20,582 nt of DNA from CBFDCQ01 sp965603355 (GTDB lineage Bacteria; Hydrogenedentota; CAZGCA01; CBFDCQ01). The DNA is taken from positions 1 to 20,582 of the forward strand of contig CBFDCQ010000058.1 in the NCBI GenBank assembly GCA_965603355.1. The letters run 5' to 3'. Shown piece after piece: positions 14,582 to 20,582 of this stretch. Position 1 is the first letter of the stretch. Every line of letters begins with the position of its first letter. The notes beneath the pieces are model-generated. The model saw only the letters and a program-made list of their open reading frames with translations. It had not been told where the DNA came from and did not search any database. The position numbers and the translations under genes were made by a program.

Positions 14582-15688
14582 ATGGATGGACTTTTCCAGG
14601 AAGTGTCTATTGGAGAAATGAAGGTAAGGAACCGTTTTGTAAGGTCAGCCACGTGGGACGGGTTGGCGGACGAGAACGGCGAAGTCACTGAGCCGATGCT
14701 CAAAGTCTACAGGGACCTGGCACTGGGCGGCGTCGGACTTATACTGACGGGCTTTGCGTTTGTGGATAAGAGAGGCAAGGCCTTCGCCGGCATGCTGGGC
14801 GTTGACGATGACTCTCTCGTGCCCGGTCTCAGCAAGCTAGCGGGCGCTGTCCACGAAGAAGGCGGCAAAGTTGTATTGCAGATAGCCCACGGGGGCTCGC
14901 AGGGCATGTTCAAATCGGACACGCCCAAGGAGGCCCCTTCTGCAGTCGAGGAGAGAGCGACGCACAATATGCCCGTGGAAATGAGCAAGGAGGACATCGA
15001 ACGTGTCGTTGCGGGCTTCGCCGAAGCTGCCAGGAGGGCGAAGGAGGCGGGATTCGATGGCGTACAGATTCATGGTGCGCACGGGTACCTCCTTTCGCAA
15101 TTCCTGTCCCCTTACTCAAACGTTCGCTCCGATGAGTATGGCGGCTCGATTGAGAATCGTGCGCGGGCCGTATTTGAAGTGTACGAAGCCATCAGGGACA
15201 ATGTCGGCCCGGACTATCCGGTAATGATAAAGATAAACACGTCGGATTTCGTCGATGTGGGCCTGACTCCGGATGAGTCCCTGTGGGTTTGCGGGAAGTT
15301 GTCGGAAATGCGTATGGACGCTATCGAGTTGAGCGGAGGCATAGCTGCGGCCGGCAAGCTCTCACCTGCGAGGACGGGAATCGATAGCCTTGAGAAGGAG
15401 GGCTACTTCAGGGAGTACGCGAAACAGTTCAAGCCCCACCTGACCTGTCCTGTGATTCTGGTAGGCGGGCTTCGTTCCCTCGACGTGATTGAGGAGATCT
15501 ACAGCGAAGGTTCGGCGGACTTCTTCAGTGTCTGCCGGCCGTTGATATCCGAGCCGAACCTAATAAATCGCTGGGAGTCGGGCGACAGAAAACCTGCGCG
15601 ATGCTCTTCCTGCAGCAAATGTATGAGGCTCGCTTTCGTACAGAGAGGGTTCCGTTGTGTGCCCTTTGAGGATTTACCGGATACATAG
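14582..15688 (+). CDS. Old Yellow Enzyme-family NADH:flavin oxidoreductase with C-terminal cysteine cluster
   Basis: This is a cytoplasmic FMN-dependent ene-reductase-type TIM barrel of 368 aa. FMN and substrate-site features are clear: RFVRSATWDGLAD (18-30), LQIAHGGSQG (99-108), and the family signature GVQIHGAHGYLLSQFLSPYSN with the substrate-binding His164 and His167, then RSDEYGGSIENRARAVFEV. At the C-terminus are four cysteines, Cys341-x2-Cys344-x2-Cys347-x11-Cys359. This is close to the C-x2-C-x3-C-x11-C iron-sulfur motif of the 2,4-dienoyl-CoA reductase branch, but the FAD/NADH domain that follows in those enzymes is missing. A [4Fe-4S] cluster is possible but not certain. Its electron donor and substrate cannot be named. 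It is the first gene of a likely three-gene plus-strand unit. Confidence 0.92.
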   Translation: MDGLFQEVSIGEMKVRNRFVRSATWDGLADENGEVTEPMLKVYRDLALGGVGLILTGFAFVDKRGKAFAGMLGVDDDSLVPGLSKLAGAVHEEGGKVVLQIAHGGSQGMFKSDTPKEAPSAVEERATHNMPVEMSKEDIERVVAGFAEAARRAKEAGFDGVQIHGAHGYLLSQFLSPYSNVRSDEYGGSIENRARAVFEVYEAIRDNVGPDYPVMIKINTSDFVDVGLTPDESLWVCGKLSEMRMDAIELSGGIAAAGKLSPARTGIDSLEKEGYFREYAKQFKPHLTCPVILVGGLRSLDVIEEIYSEGSADFFSVCRPLISEPNLINRWESGDRKPARCSSCSKCMRLAFVQRGFRCVPFEDLPDT

Positions 15689-15747
15689 GGTGCGAGCAGC
15701 GTGTTTGCCGAACAGGATAGCAGGCGCGGGTCAAGGAGATTAATCTG

Positions 15748-16461
15748 TTGTCGCAAGATTTACTGCCACTGGTCATAACGGCCGCATCGATCGGTTTTCT
15801 TCACACGCTTGTGGGGCCCGACCATTACGTGCCCTTCATCATGATGTCGCGGTCGGGCAAGTGGTCTTTGTTAAAGACGGGAGTCGTGACGGTCCTGTGC
15901 GGGATCGGCCACGTGTTGAGCTCGGTCGTGTTGGGTCTCATAGGCATCGGTGTCGGGATTGCGGTCACAAAGGTGAAGGCGGTCGAGTCGTTTCGCGGCA
16001 ACCTCGCCGCGTGGGCGTTGATCGCGTTCGGGCTTGTCTACTTCATCTGGGGACTTCGGCGGGCGATAAGGAACCGCCCGCACGTACATCGACACGTTCA
16101 CGGTGATGTCGGCACTCACGAGCATACGCACGTCCACGCAGAACAGCATCTACACGTTCACAAAGGGGACGGGACGGCGAACATTACTCCCTGGATACTC
16201 TTCACGATATTTGTCTTCGGTCCCTGTGAGCCTTTGATCCCCATACTGATGTATCCCGCCGCCAAGAGCAGCGCCTTTGGAGTAGTCTTGGTGACCGCGG
16301 TCTTCGGTGGAGTGACTATTGCGACCATGCTGGGAGCCGTCCTCGTTGCATCCTGGGGCCTGAGCCTTGTCCACATGGAGCGTTTTGAACGGTATTCACA
16401 CGCGCTAGCCGGCGGTACCATATTCCTCTGCGGAATGGCAATCCAGGTTCTCGGTCTTTGA
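15748..16461 (+). CDS. NicO/UreH-like membrane transporter with His-rich loop
   Basis: The 237-aa product is an integral membrane protein with about six hydrophobic segments. The first contains GFLHTLVGPDHYVPF, the H-x4-D-H type motif of nickel/cobalt-transport relatives (NicO, RcnA, UreH-like). A loop between segments three and four holds about eleven histidines (HVHRHVHGD ... HTHVHAEQHLHVH), likely able to bind metal ions. FGPCEPLIPILMYPAA follows in the second half. The best reading is a transition-metal transporter or exporter; related proteins may carry other substrates. Translation begins at TTG 15748 (or CTG 15745), supported by AAGGAG at 15733-15738. No nickel enzyme or metal regulator is nearby. 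Confidence 0.75.
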   Translation: MSQDLLPLVITAASIGFLHTLVGPDHYVPFIMMSRSGKWSLLKTGVVTVLCGIGHVLSSVVLGLIGIGVGIAVTKVKAVESFRGNLAAWALIAFGLVYFIWGLRRAIRNRPHVHRHVHGDVGTHEHTHVHAEQHLHVHKGDGTANITPWILFTIFVFGPCEPLIPILMYPAAKSSAFGVVLVTAVFGGVTIATMLGAVLVASWGLSLVHMERFERYSHALAGGTIFLCGMAIQVLGL

Positions 16462-16520
16462 TTAGTGTTGTTCACCTGAGTTATTCCGCGGGCGTTGCGG
16501 TTAGCCAAGTGGAGCGAGTT

Positions 16521-17366
16521 ATGCGAATCTCATCACGGACGCTGTTGACGATCTGTCTGGCTGTCGCAGCTGCCGGCCTGACCTCCTGTTCGGCTCCGGT
16601 GCAGGACGAGTTCAGTTTCGTGCAGATGTGCGATACGCAGCTAGGATACGGCGGTTACGATCATGACGTACGAACCTTCAGGAGCGCCGTGAAGCAAATC
16701 AACGCACTGAAACCGGATTTTGTGGTCATCTGCGGCGACCTGATCAACCGCACGGGGGATGACAAAGCCTTTGCGGATTTCAGCGCCGTCAAGGCAGGGT
16801 TCAAAATGCCCTGCCACTGTGTTGCGGGCAACCATGATGTGGGCAACTCACCGACTGTCAAGCTGCTGAAAAGGTATCGCAAGCTCGTGGGCAAGGACTA
16901 CTACTCGTTCGAACATAAGGGTAACGTGTTCGTCGTGGTGAACACGCAGCTCTGGAAGGTGCCGGTCGCTGGGGAATCCGCAAAGCACAACGCATGGTTT
17001 GAGAAGACGCTGAAGGACGCCTCGCCGAAGGGCGCGCCAGTATTTGTCGTCGGTCACTACCCGCTGTACTTGCGGGAGCTGGATGAAGCGGAAGTATACG
17101 GCAACCTGCCGATCAAGAAGCGAAAAGAGCTCTTAGCCCTGTTCGATAAGCACGGTGTCGCAGCCATGTTATCGGGACACGCGCACAGGAATGTCGCCCA
17201 CGAGCACAACGGAGTTCAGCTTGTTATTTCCGCCTCGACCAGCCGGAATGAGGACGGGGCGCCGATGGGCTTCCGCGTGTGGCGCATCGGCAAGAAACGA
17301 CCCTATCAACACGAGTACGTGCCGGTGAAAGGCGCCCGCCCACCAGGTGAGAGCGAGGATCCATGA
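16521..17366 (+). CDS. Lipoprotein metallophosphoesterase (calcineurin-like)
   Basis: The 281-aa product starts at ATG 16521; the frame is open earlier but GGAG lies six bases before this ATG and a lipoprotein signal peptide follows at once (lipobox GLTSC, Cys23). The two-metal site motifs are all present: MCDTQLG (Asp38, Gln40 in the usual His position), CGDLIN (Asp73), AGNHDVG (Asn105, His106), VGHYPL (His179) and SGHAHRN (His220, His222). The D-x-Q variant of the first motif is typical of the CSTP1/CPPED1-like branch. It should hydrolyse a phosphoester outside the cytoplasm, but the substrate is unknown. It follows the transporter gene by about 60 bases and is probably in the same transcript. 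A tail rich in Pro, Gly and charge ends the protein. Confidence 0.9.
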   Translation: MRISSRTLLTICLAVAAAGLTSCSAPVQDEFSFVQMCDTQLGYGGYDHDVRTFRSAVKQINALKPDFVVICGDLINRTGDDKAFADFSAVKAGFKMPCHCVAGNHDVGNSPTVKLLKRYRKLVGKDYYSFEHKGNVFVVVNTQLWKVPVAGESAKHNAWFEKTLKDASPKGAPVFVVGHYPLYLRELDEAEVYGNLPIKKRKELLALFDKHGVAAMLSGHAHRNVAHEHNGVQLVISASTSRNEDGAPMGFRVWRIGKKRPYQHEYVPVKGARPPGESEDP

Positions 17367-17427
17367 ACAGCTCGCCGCAGTGGGCTCTGCCGGGGACGGT
17401 CTTTATGGACGCATGATCTGCGAGGTG

Positions 17428-18270
17428 TCAGCCTTCAACATGCTTGGAAATGAACGAGTCCAACCCATCTACATATAGCTTTGCCGACGTGATGAACCCC
17501 TCGTTATGCGAACCTCTAATCTCGAGGAACTGCTTTGGCTCGTTTGCCGCCTCGAACAGCTTGCGCCCGTGACTGAACCTTATCATCTCATCGTCCCGGC
17601 TATGCACTATCAGCACTGGACAGCTCACCTGCTGAACATAGTCGATTGCACTGTAGCGGAATCGCGCTAACCGTCTGACGGGAAGGAAGGGATACAACTG
17701 CGCAGCGATATCCGGAATTGATGTAAACGTAGACTCTACAATAAGCGCCCTCGGCGTGTGGTCCTGTGCCAGCCATGAACCAACGGCGCCGCCAAGAGAC
17801 CTGCCGAATATATAGATCTCGCCCGGGTCGACCTGTCGCTCATCGAGGAGATAGCGCCACGCCGCCTCGGCATCCAGATAGGTTCCCTTTTCGGTGACTC
17901 TACCCTCGCTCTGACCATAACCGCGATAATCGAAGATGAACACGCTGAGCCGCAGACGATGGAATACGTCTATGGATTCCAACCGATGCGATATGTTGCC
18001 CGCGTTGCCGTGGAAAAAAAGGACCACGCCTCGGCGGTCCTCCGCCGGAACGAACCAACCGGAGAGCTTCACTCCGTCCGAGGCATCAAACTCAACAACC
18101 TCGTACGAAAGCCCCATTAAGTCGGGCGTGGCGGCTATTGCGCGCTCGGGGAAGTAGACTAAACGGGATTGAAAAACCGTGAGAATTAACGCGAGGCAGA
18201 GAAAGGAGCCAACCAATATGACGACAACTGACCAGGACATACGTAAGATCTTCCGTCCAACTGCGTTCAA
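17428..18270 (-). CDS. Membrane-anchored alpha/beta hydrolase (BEM46/ABHD13-17-like)
   Basis: The 280-aa product has one N-terminal membrane segment (about 12-33) followed by an alpha/beta hydrolase domain. The oxyanion-loop motif FFHGNAGN (86-92) and the nucleophile elbow FGRSLGGA (Ser158) are clear; Asp226 in HSRDDEMI and His255 in GSHNEGF complete the expected catalytic triad. It is therefore a serine hydrolase, probably a lipase/thioesterase/peptidase-type enzyme acting at the membrane, with unknown substrate. TTG at 18270 (SD AAAGAGG) gives the full length; ATG at 18240, just before the hydrophobic segment, is an alternative. It follows LemA by 60 bases. The plus-strand metallophosphoesterase ends 61 bases away, converging; no terminator hairpin is obvious in that gap. 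Confidence 0.88.
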   Translation of the reverse strand: MNAVGRKILRMSWSVVVILVGSFLCLALILTVFQSRLVYFPERAIAATPDLMGLSYEVVEFDASDGVKLSGWFVPAEDRRGVVLFFHGNAGNISHRLESIDVFHRLRLSVFIFDYRGYGQSEGRVTEKGTYLDAEAAWRYLLDERQVDPGEIYIFGRSLGGAVGSWLAQDHTPRALIVESTFTSIPDIAAQLYPFLPVRRLARFRYSAIDYVQQVSCPVLIVHSRDDEMIRFSHGRKLFEAANEPKQFLEIRGSHNEGFITSAKLYVDGLDSFISKHVEG

Positions 18271-18330
18271 GCCAGCACCTCTTTAGAATCGGCCGGCGAC
18301 GCAGATTCTCACCTGCTGCCGGCCTGGGAG

Positions 18331-18900
18331 TCACGTCACGACCCGTGGTGCGGCGCGTTCGCCGACGTTCTGTATCTCGAAGAACTCCTGTTTCTTGAAA
18401 GCGAACAGACCGGCGACCAGGTTCGAGGGTATGACCTCGGTGCGCGTATTGTAATCGCGCACGTTCGCGTTGAAGAACCTGCGTGCAGCCTGGATGCGGT
18501 CCTCGGTGTTGGCCAGTTCTTCCTGCAACTTGAGAAAGTTGTCACTCGCCTTCAGGTTGGGGTAGTTCTCGGCCACGGCGAACAGCGAGCGCAACGCGCC
18601 GACGAACGCGTTCTCATCCTGTGCCTGAGACTGTGGAGAGCCCTTCGAGGCCAGTGCCTGGTTGCGGGCCTCGGTCACGTGCTCCAGCGTTTCGCGCTCA
18701 TGCTGCGCGTATCCCTTCACCGTCTCGACCAGGTTCGGGATGAGGTCGTAGCGGCGCTTCAGCTCCGTATCGACGCCCGACCACGACTCGCGACAGTGGT
18801 TGCGCAGGCGGACAAGCGTGTTGTAAGTCGCAATGAACCAGACGATCGGAGTGAGAACAACAAGGGCGACAATTATGATTGGAACGGCGGAATCACCCAT
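18331..18900 (-). CDS. lemA: LemA family membrane protein
   Basis: The 189-aa product shows the LemA pattern: one N-terminal membrane segment (about 5-25), then TYNTLVRLRNHCRESWSGVDTELKRRYDLIPNLVETVKGYAQHERETLEHVTEARNQA, continuing as a long helical bundle with AENYPNLKASDNFLKLQEELANTEDRIQAARRFFNANVRDYNTRTE near the C-terminus. Length is typical. LemA proteins have an exposed helical domain; their molecular role is not settled. The gene is preceded 49 bases upstream by a membrane-anchored conserved protein (18950-19633), a kind of neighbour often seen with LemA, and shares its promoter at 19686-19714. Confidence 0.95.
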   Translation of the reverse strand: MGDSAVPIIIVALVVLTPIVWFIATYNTLVRLRNHCRESWSGVDTELKRRYDLIPNLVETVKGYAQHERETLEHVTEARNQALASKGSPQSQAQDENAFVGALRSLFAVAENYPNLKASDNFLKLQEELANTEDRIQAARRFFNANVRDYNTRTEVIPSNLVAGLFAFKKQEFFEIQNVGERAAPRVVT

Positions 18901-18949
18901 TTACGAACCTCGCTTTCTTTCTCGAACCTGGGAAAGCCCCAGGCGAACA

Positions 18950-19633
18950 CTACCTCTGTTCCTTCAACTGTTTAACCAGATAATCGGGGAAGCGATCCAA
19001 TATGCCGTGAACAACATTGGCCGCCGCCTCGAAATCGCTGGTCTTGAACTTCGATGAACGGTTAGCTATCGCGTGCACCGGGTCGAACTGGATGGTGAAC
19101 TGCGGGCTGTCGAGCAGGAACTCCATCGTGCGCGCGTGTATGACGTCGTACGCCCACCGTTTATCCTTGGCTTTGACGAAGAACTTGCGGCTGAACTCCG
19201 CCGATTCGAAATCGATATCGTCCAACCCGAAAAACTCCGTGATCTTGTCGAAGAAGCGCTCAGGGCGGATGAACAGCGGTTTGAGAAGATGATTGCTGCG
19301 TACGATCACCGCGGAAAAATGATGGTGATGGGTCTGGCTGCGTCCTTTTGAGTTGCTTGAGCGCGTCTCATAGTGGTAATCGAATGCGATGATCGGTCTG
19401 CCCGACCAGTCGCCTTCCATGACGCTATATGCGTAACGGTTGGTTCCCTGCTTCAGGCAGTTGAAATGGGGGAAACGTCGGTCCATGCTGTGGTCTCTCG
19501 CATGGGTGTAACTTAAGCCCTTCGAGCGCGCCCACAGCATGAGTTCCTTGCGCCGTTGCGCCGCCCGGTATGCGCCGAAGATGACGACGGCCACGACAAT
19601 AATAACGAACAGTACGAAGACAACACCTTGCAT
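18950..19633 (-). CDS. Membrane-anchored conserved protein of unknown function beside LemA
   Basis: The 227-aa product has one N-terminal membrane segment (about 3-22) followed by RRKELMLWARSKGL and a soluble domain. Its core reads YSVMEGDWSGRPIIAFDYHYETRSS, a His run (QTHHHHFSAV), and FGLDDIDFESAEFSRKFFVKAKDKRWAYDVIHARTMEFLL. The G-x-W-x-GR ... FDY ... DIDFES-x-FSRKF pattern recalls a family of uncharacterised bacterial proteins often beside LemA, but I cannot name it. The short His run might bind metal or be incidental. It has its own near-perfect sigma70 promoter and starts a unit with LemA and the hydrolase. No enzymatic motif is evident. Confidence 0.82.
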   Translation of the reverse strand: MQGVVFVLFVIIVVAVVIFGAYRAAQRRKELMLWARSKGLSYTHARDHSMDRRFPHFNCLKQGTNRYAYSVMEGDWSGRPIIAFDYHYETRSSNSKGRSQTHHHHFSAVIVRSNHLLKPLFIRPERFFDKITEFFGLDDIDFESAEFSRKFFVKAKDKRWAYDVIHARTMEFLLDSPQFTIQFDPVHAIANRSSKFKTSDFEAAANVVHGILDRFPDYLVKQLKEQR

Positions 19634-19685
19634 AATTGCCCCACCTTCCGCTTTTTCTGAAGGACGCCCCTGTCCTCGTCACACT

Positions 19686-19714
19686 ATTTTACGCGATCTG
19701 GCCGCAAGTGTCAA
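19686..19714 (-). promoter_or_regulatory. Strong sigma70-type promoter of the LemA cluster
   Basis: On the minus strand, TTGACA (19714-19709) and TAAAAT (19691-19686) are separated by exactly 17 bases, one mismatch from full consensus. Transcription should begin near 19679, about 45 bases before the ATG at 19633. The promoter sits in the 143-base gap after the small membrane-protein gene and should drive three genes. Confidence 0.8.
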
Positions 19715-19776
19715 AGGGTAGAAGTACTCCTGGGGAGAGATTATTCGGGTTGGGACTTTTCGGTTCTATGTCCAGC

Positions 19777-19968
19777 TTATCCGCCGCCGGTTCCCAGCGG
19801 CAGATACCCGAACTTCCAGAGCAGGTACAGTGCCAAGCCGGCCAAGACGAGCAACACGAGCAGGATATGCCCTATACGCCTGGTCGCGACGCCCACTATC
19901 AGTCGTACGGCTAACAGCAGCACCCCAACCGCCGCAAGAATCGCCAGAACATATGTCGTGACATTCAC
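19777..19968 (-). CDS. Small two-helix membrane protein
   Basis: The 63-aa product has two hydrophobic segments (about 5-27, VLAILAAVGVLLLAVRLIVGV, and 33-53, HILLVLLVLAGLALYLLWKFG) joined by a short basic turn (ATRRIG), and ends in PLGTGGG. The positive turn suggests a hairpin with both ends on the outer side. GTG at 19968 is preceded by GAGAGGGA at a usable distance. It lies between the glycosyltransferase and the LemA cluster on the same strand. Very low complexity makes family assignment unsafe; the case for being real rests on an uninterrupted, well-formed membrane hairpin with an SD sequence and no competing gene. Confidence 0.6.
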   Translation of the reverse strand: MNVTTYVLAILAAVGVLLLAVRLIVGVATRRIGHILLVLLVLAGLALYLLWKFGYLPLGTGGG

Positions 19969-20074
19969 GATGAGCTTCCCTCTCTTCCGGCACCTTTCTC
20001 ACGACCGAAACCGCACGCTGGTTGCTGCCATACAAAGTCAGAGAAAGGCGTTCCGTGTAGGCCGAAAGAGAGTA

Positions 20075-20582
20075 TCATTCAGCATTTCTCTTTTCGTATA
20101 GCGAGGGTTTTTGCCTGGTGAACTCCATGCCTCGGCCGGTGACTATCTCGCGCTTCTCTCTGATGAACTCGATATACTGTAACAACTGCCACGCGGTATT
20201 ATCCCACCTCATCTGATGGCCTCGCGTGTGCGCGTGCTCTTCCATCTCAAGGCGTTCGTCGCTGTTGAAGACGACGTAGTCAAGCGCCTGCGCCATCTGC
20301 TCGACCGAAGGTTCGCCGGGATCTACCAGGACACCCCTGGCATGCGGGTCGATGATAACGCCCTCCTGGTCATGGTTCTTCGGATTAAGCAGTTCAAGCG
20401 CGTACATGAACTTGGTGGCAATTGCGACCCGTCCGGAACCGAGAGTATCCGCCAGAATGCCGCTCGATATCTGCTGCATGTCAAGATACGGCAGGACCAT
20501 AACGTTCGCCGCACCGTATAGCTTCAACAGAATGCTCTCCTCAAGAAAAGCGTCGAGGAAGACGACGTCGTAGTACGCGAAA
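20075..20582 (-). CDS. Glycosyltransferase, GT4-like C-terminal part (N-terminus outside the window)
   Basis: The minus-strand frame is open from the right edge (codons starting at 20581, FAYYDVVFLDAFLEE) to the stop at 20075, at least 169 residues. An apparent internal start at 20527 is not the true one. The segment LYGAANVMVLPYLDMQQISSGILADTLGSGRVAIATKF matches the GT4 pattern in which a loop with small residues precedes the donor-binding helix (compare the family's SSGVLAEALG). Then come a VIIDPHARGVLVDPGEPS strand-loop and a long helix (VEQMAQALDYVVFNSDERLEMEEHA), both usual in GT4 C-terminal domains. It should transfer a sugar from a nucleotide donor, probably in envelope polysaccharide or glycolipid synthesis. 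Donor and acceptor are unknown. Confidence 0.8.
   Translation of the reverse strand, partial: FAYYDVVFLDAFLEESILLKLYGAANVMVLPYLDMQQISSGILADTLGSGRVAIATKFMYALELLNPKNHDQEGVIIDPHARGVLVDPGEPSVEQMAQALDYVVFNSDERLEMEEHAHTRGHQMRWDNTAWQLLQYIEFIREKREIVTGRGMEFTRQKPSLYEKRNAE

Noticed and set aside
17367..17427. Bidirectional terminator between the convergent phosphoesterase and hydrolase genes
   Set aside because: Only a four-pair hairpin was found and no T run in either direction.
20170..20200. TGTAAC on the plus strand near the right edge as a further ECF promoter
   Set aside because: It lacks the ATTT extension and the CGT element at the right distance, and it lies inside the glycosyltransferase gene on the opposite strand.

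Overview
The window looks like chromosomal DNA from an uncultured, Gram-negative-type bacterium. Many products carry signal peptides or lipoboxes, Shine-Dalgarno (SD) sequences are purine-rich, and G+C appears moderate to high by eye. The mixture of families (FucI-like isomerase with a RhaB-like kinase, secreted proteins with EF-hand-like acidic loops, an ECF sigma/zinc anti-sigma pair with DUF4252 proteins, a YprB-type RNase H-fold protein) resembles Planctomycetota, Armatimonadota or related candidate phyla. This is an impression only; no rRNA or universal marker gene is present. I see no tRNA, rRNA, CRISPR array, insertion sequence or phage gene, and no stretch over 300 bases lacks a gene.

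Left block (1-2640, minus strand): a perfect sigma70-type promoter (2558-2586) overlaps a perfect inverted repeat. It drives a secreted protein (1485-2504), a truncated paralogue of that protein (1159-1446), and a secreted protein running off the left edge (1-1118).

Sugar block (2637-9509, minus): a five-gene operon in the order RhaB-like kinase, FucI-like isomerase, sugar-binding lipoprotein, double-domain ABC ATPase, permease. It should import and begin breakdown of a deoxy- or pentose sugar such as L-fucose, L-rhamnose or D-arabinose. No aldolase or dedicated regulator is in the window. Upstream lies a YprB-like RNase H-fold/TPR protein (9690-10943) with its own promoter.

Envelope-signalling block (11167-14428, minus): an ECF sigma factor, its zinc-type anti-sigma factor, and two DUF4252-like exported proteins form an overlapping operon. 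A third DUF4252 gene lies just upstream, ended by a clear intrinsic terminator. The sigma gene and this third gene share an almost identical ECF-type promoter (TGTAACATTT then CAT(A/G)CGT, 26 bp span), not found at other places by eye. The simplest reading is a self-amplifying local regulon that makes exported DUF4252 proteins.

Plus-strand block (14500-17366): from a near-consensus promoter, an Old Yellow Enzyme-type oxidoreductase with a C-terminal cysteine cluster, a NicO/UreH-like membrane transporter with a His-rich loop, and a lipoprotein metallophosphoesterase.

Right block (17428-20582, minus): a LemA cluster (membrane-anchored conserved protein, LemA, alpha/beta hydrolase) behind a near-perfect sigma70 promoter, then a small two-helix membrane protein and the C-terminal part of a GT4-type glycosyltransferase running off the right edge.
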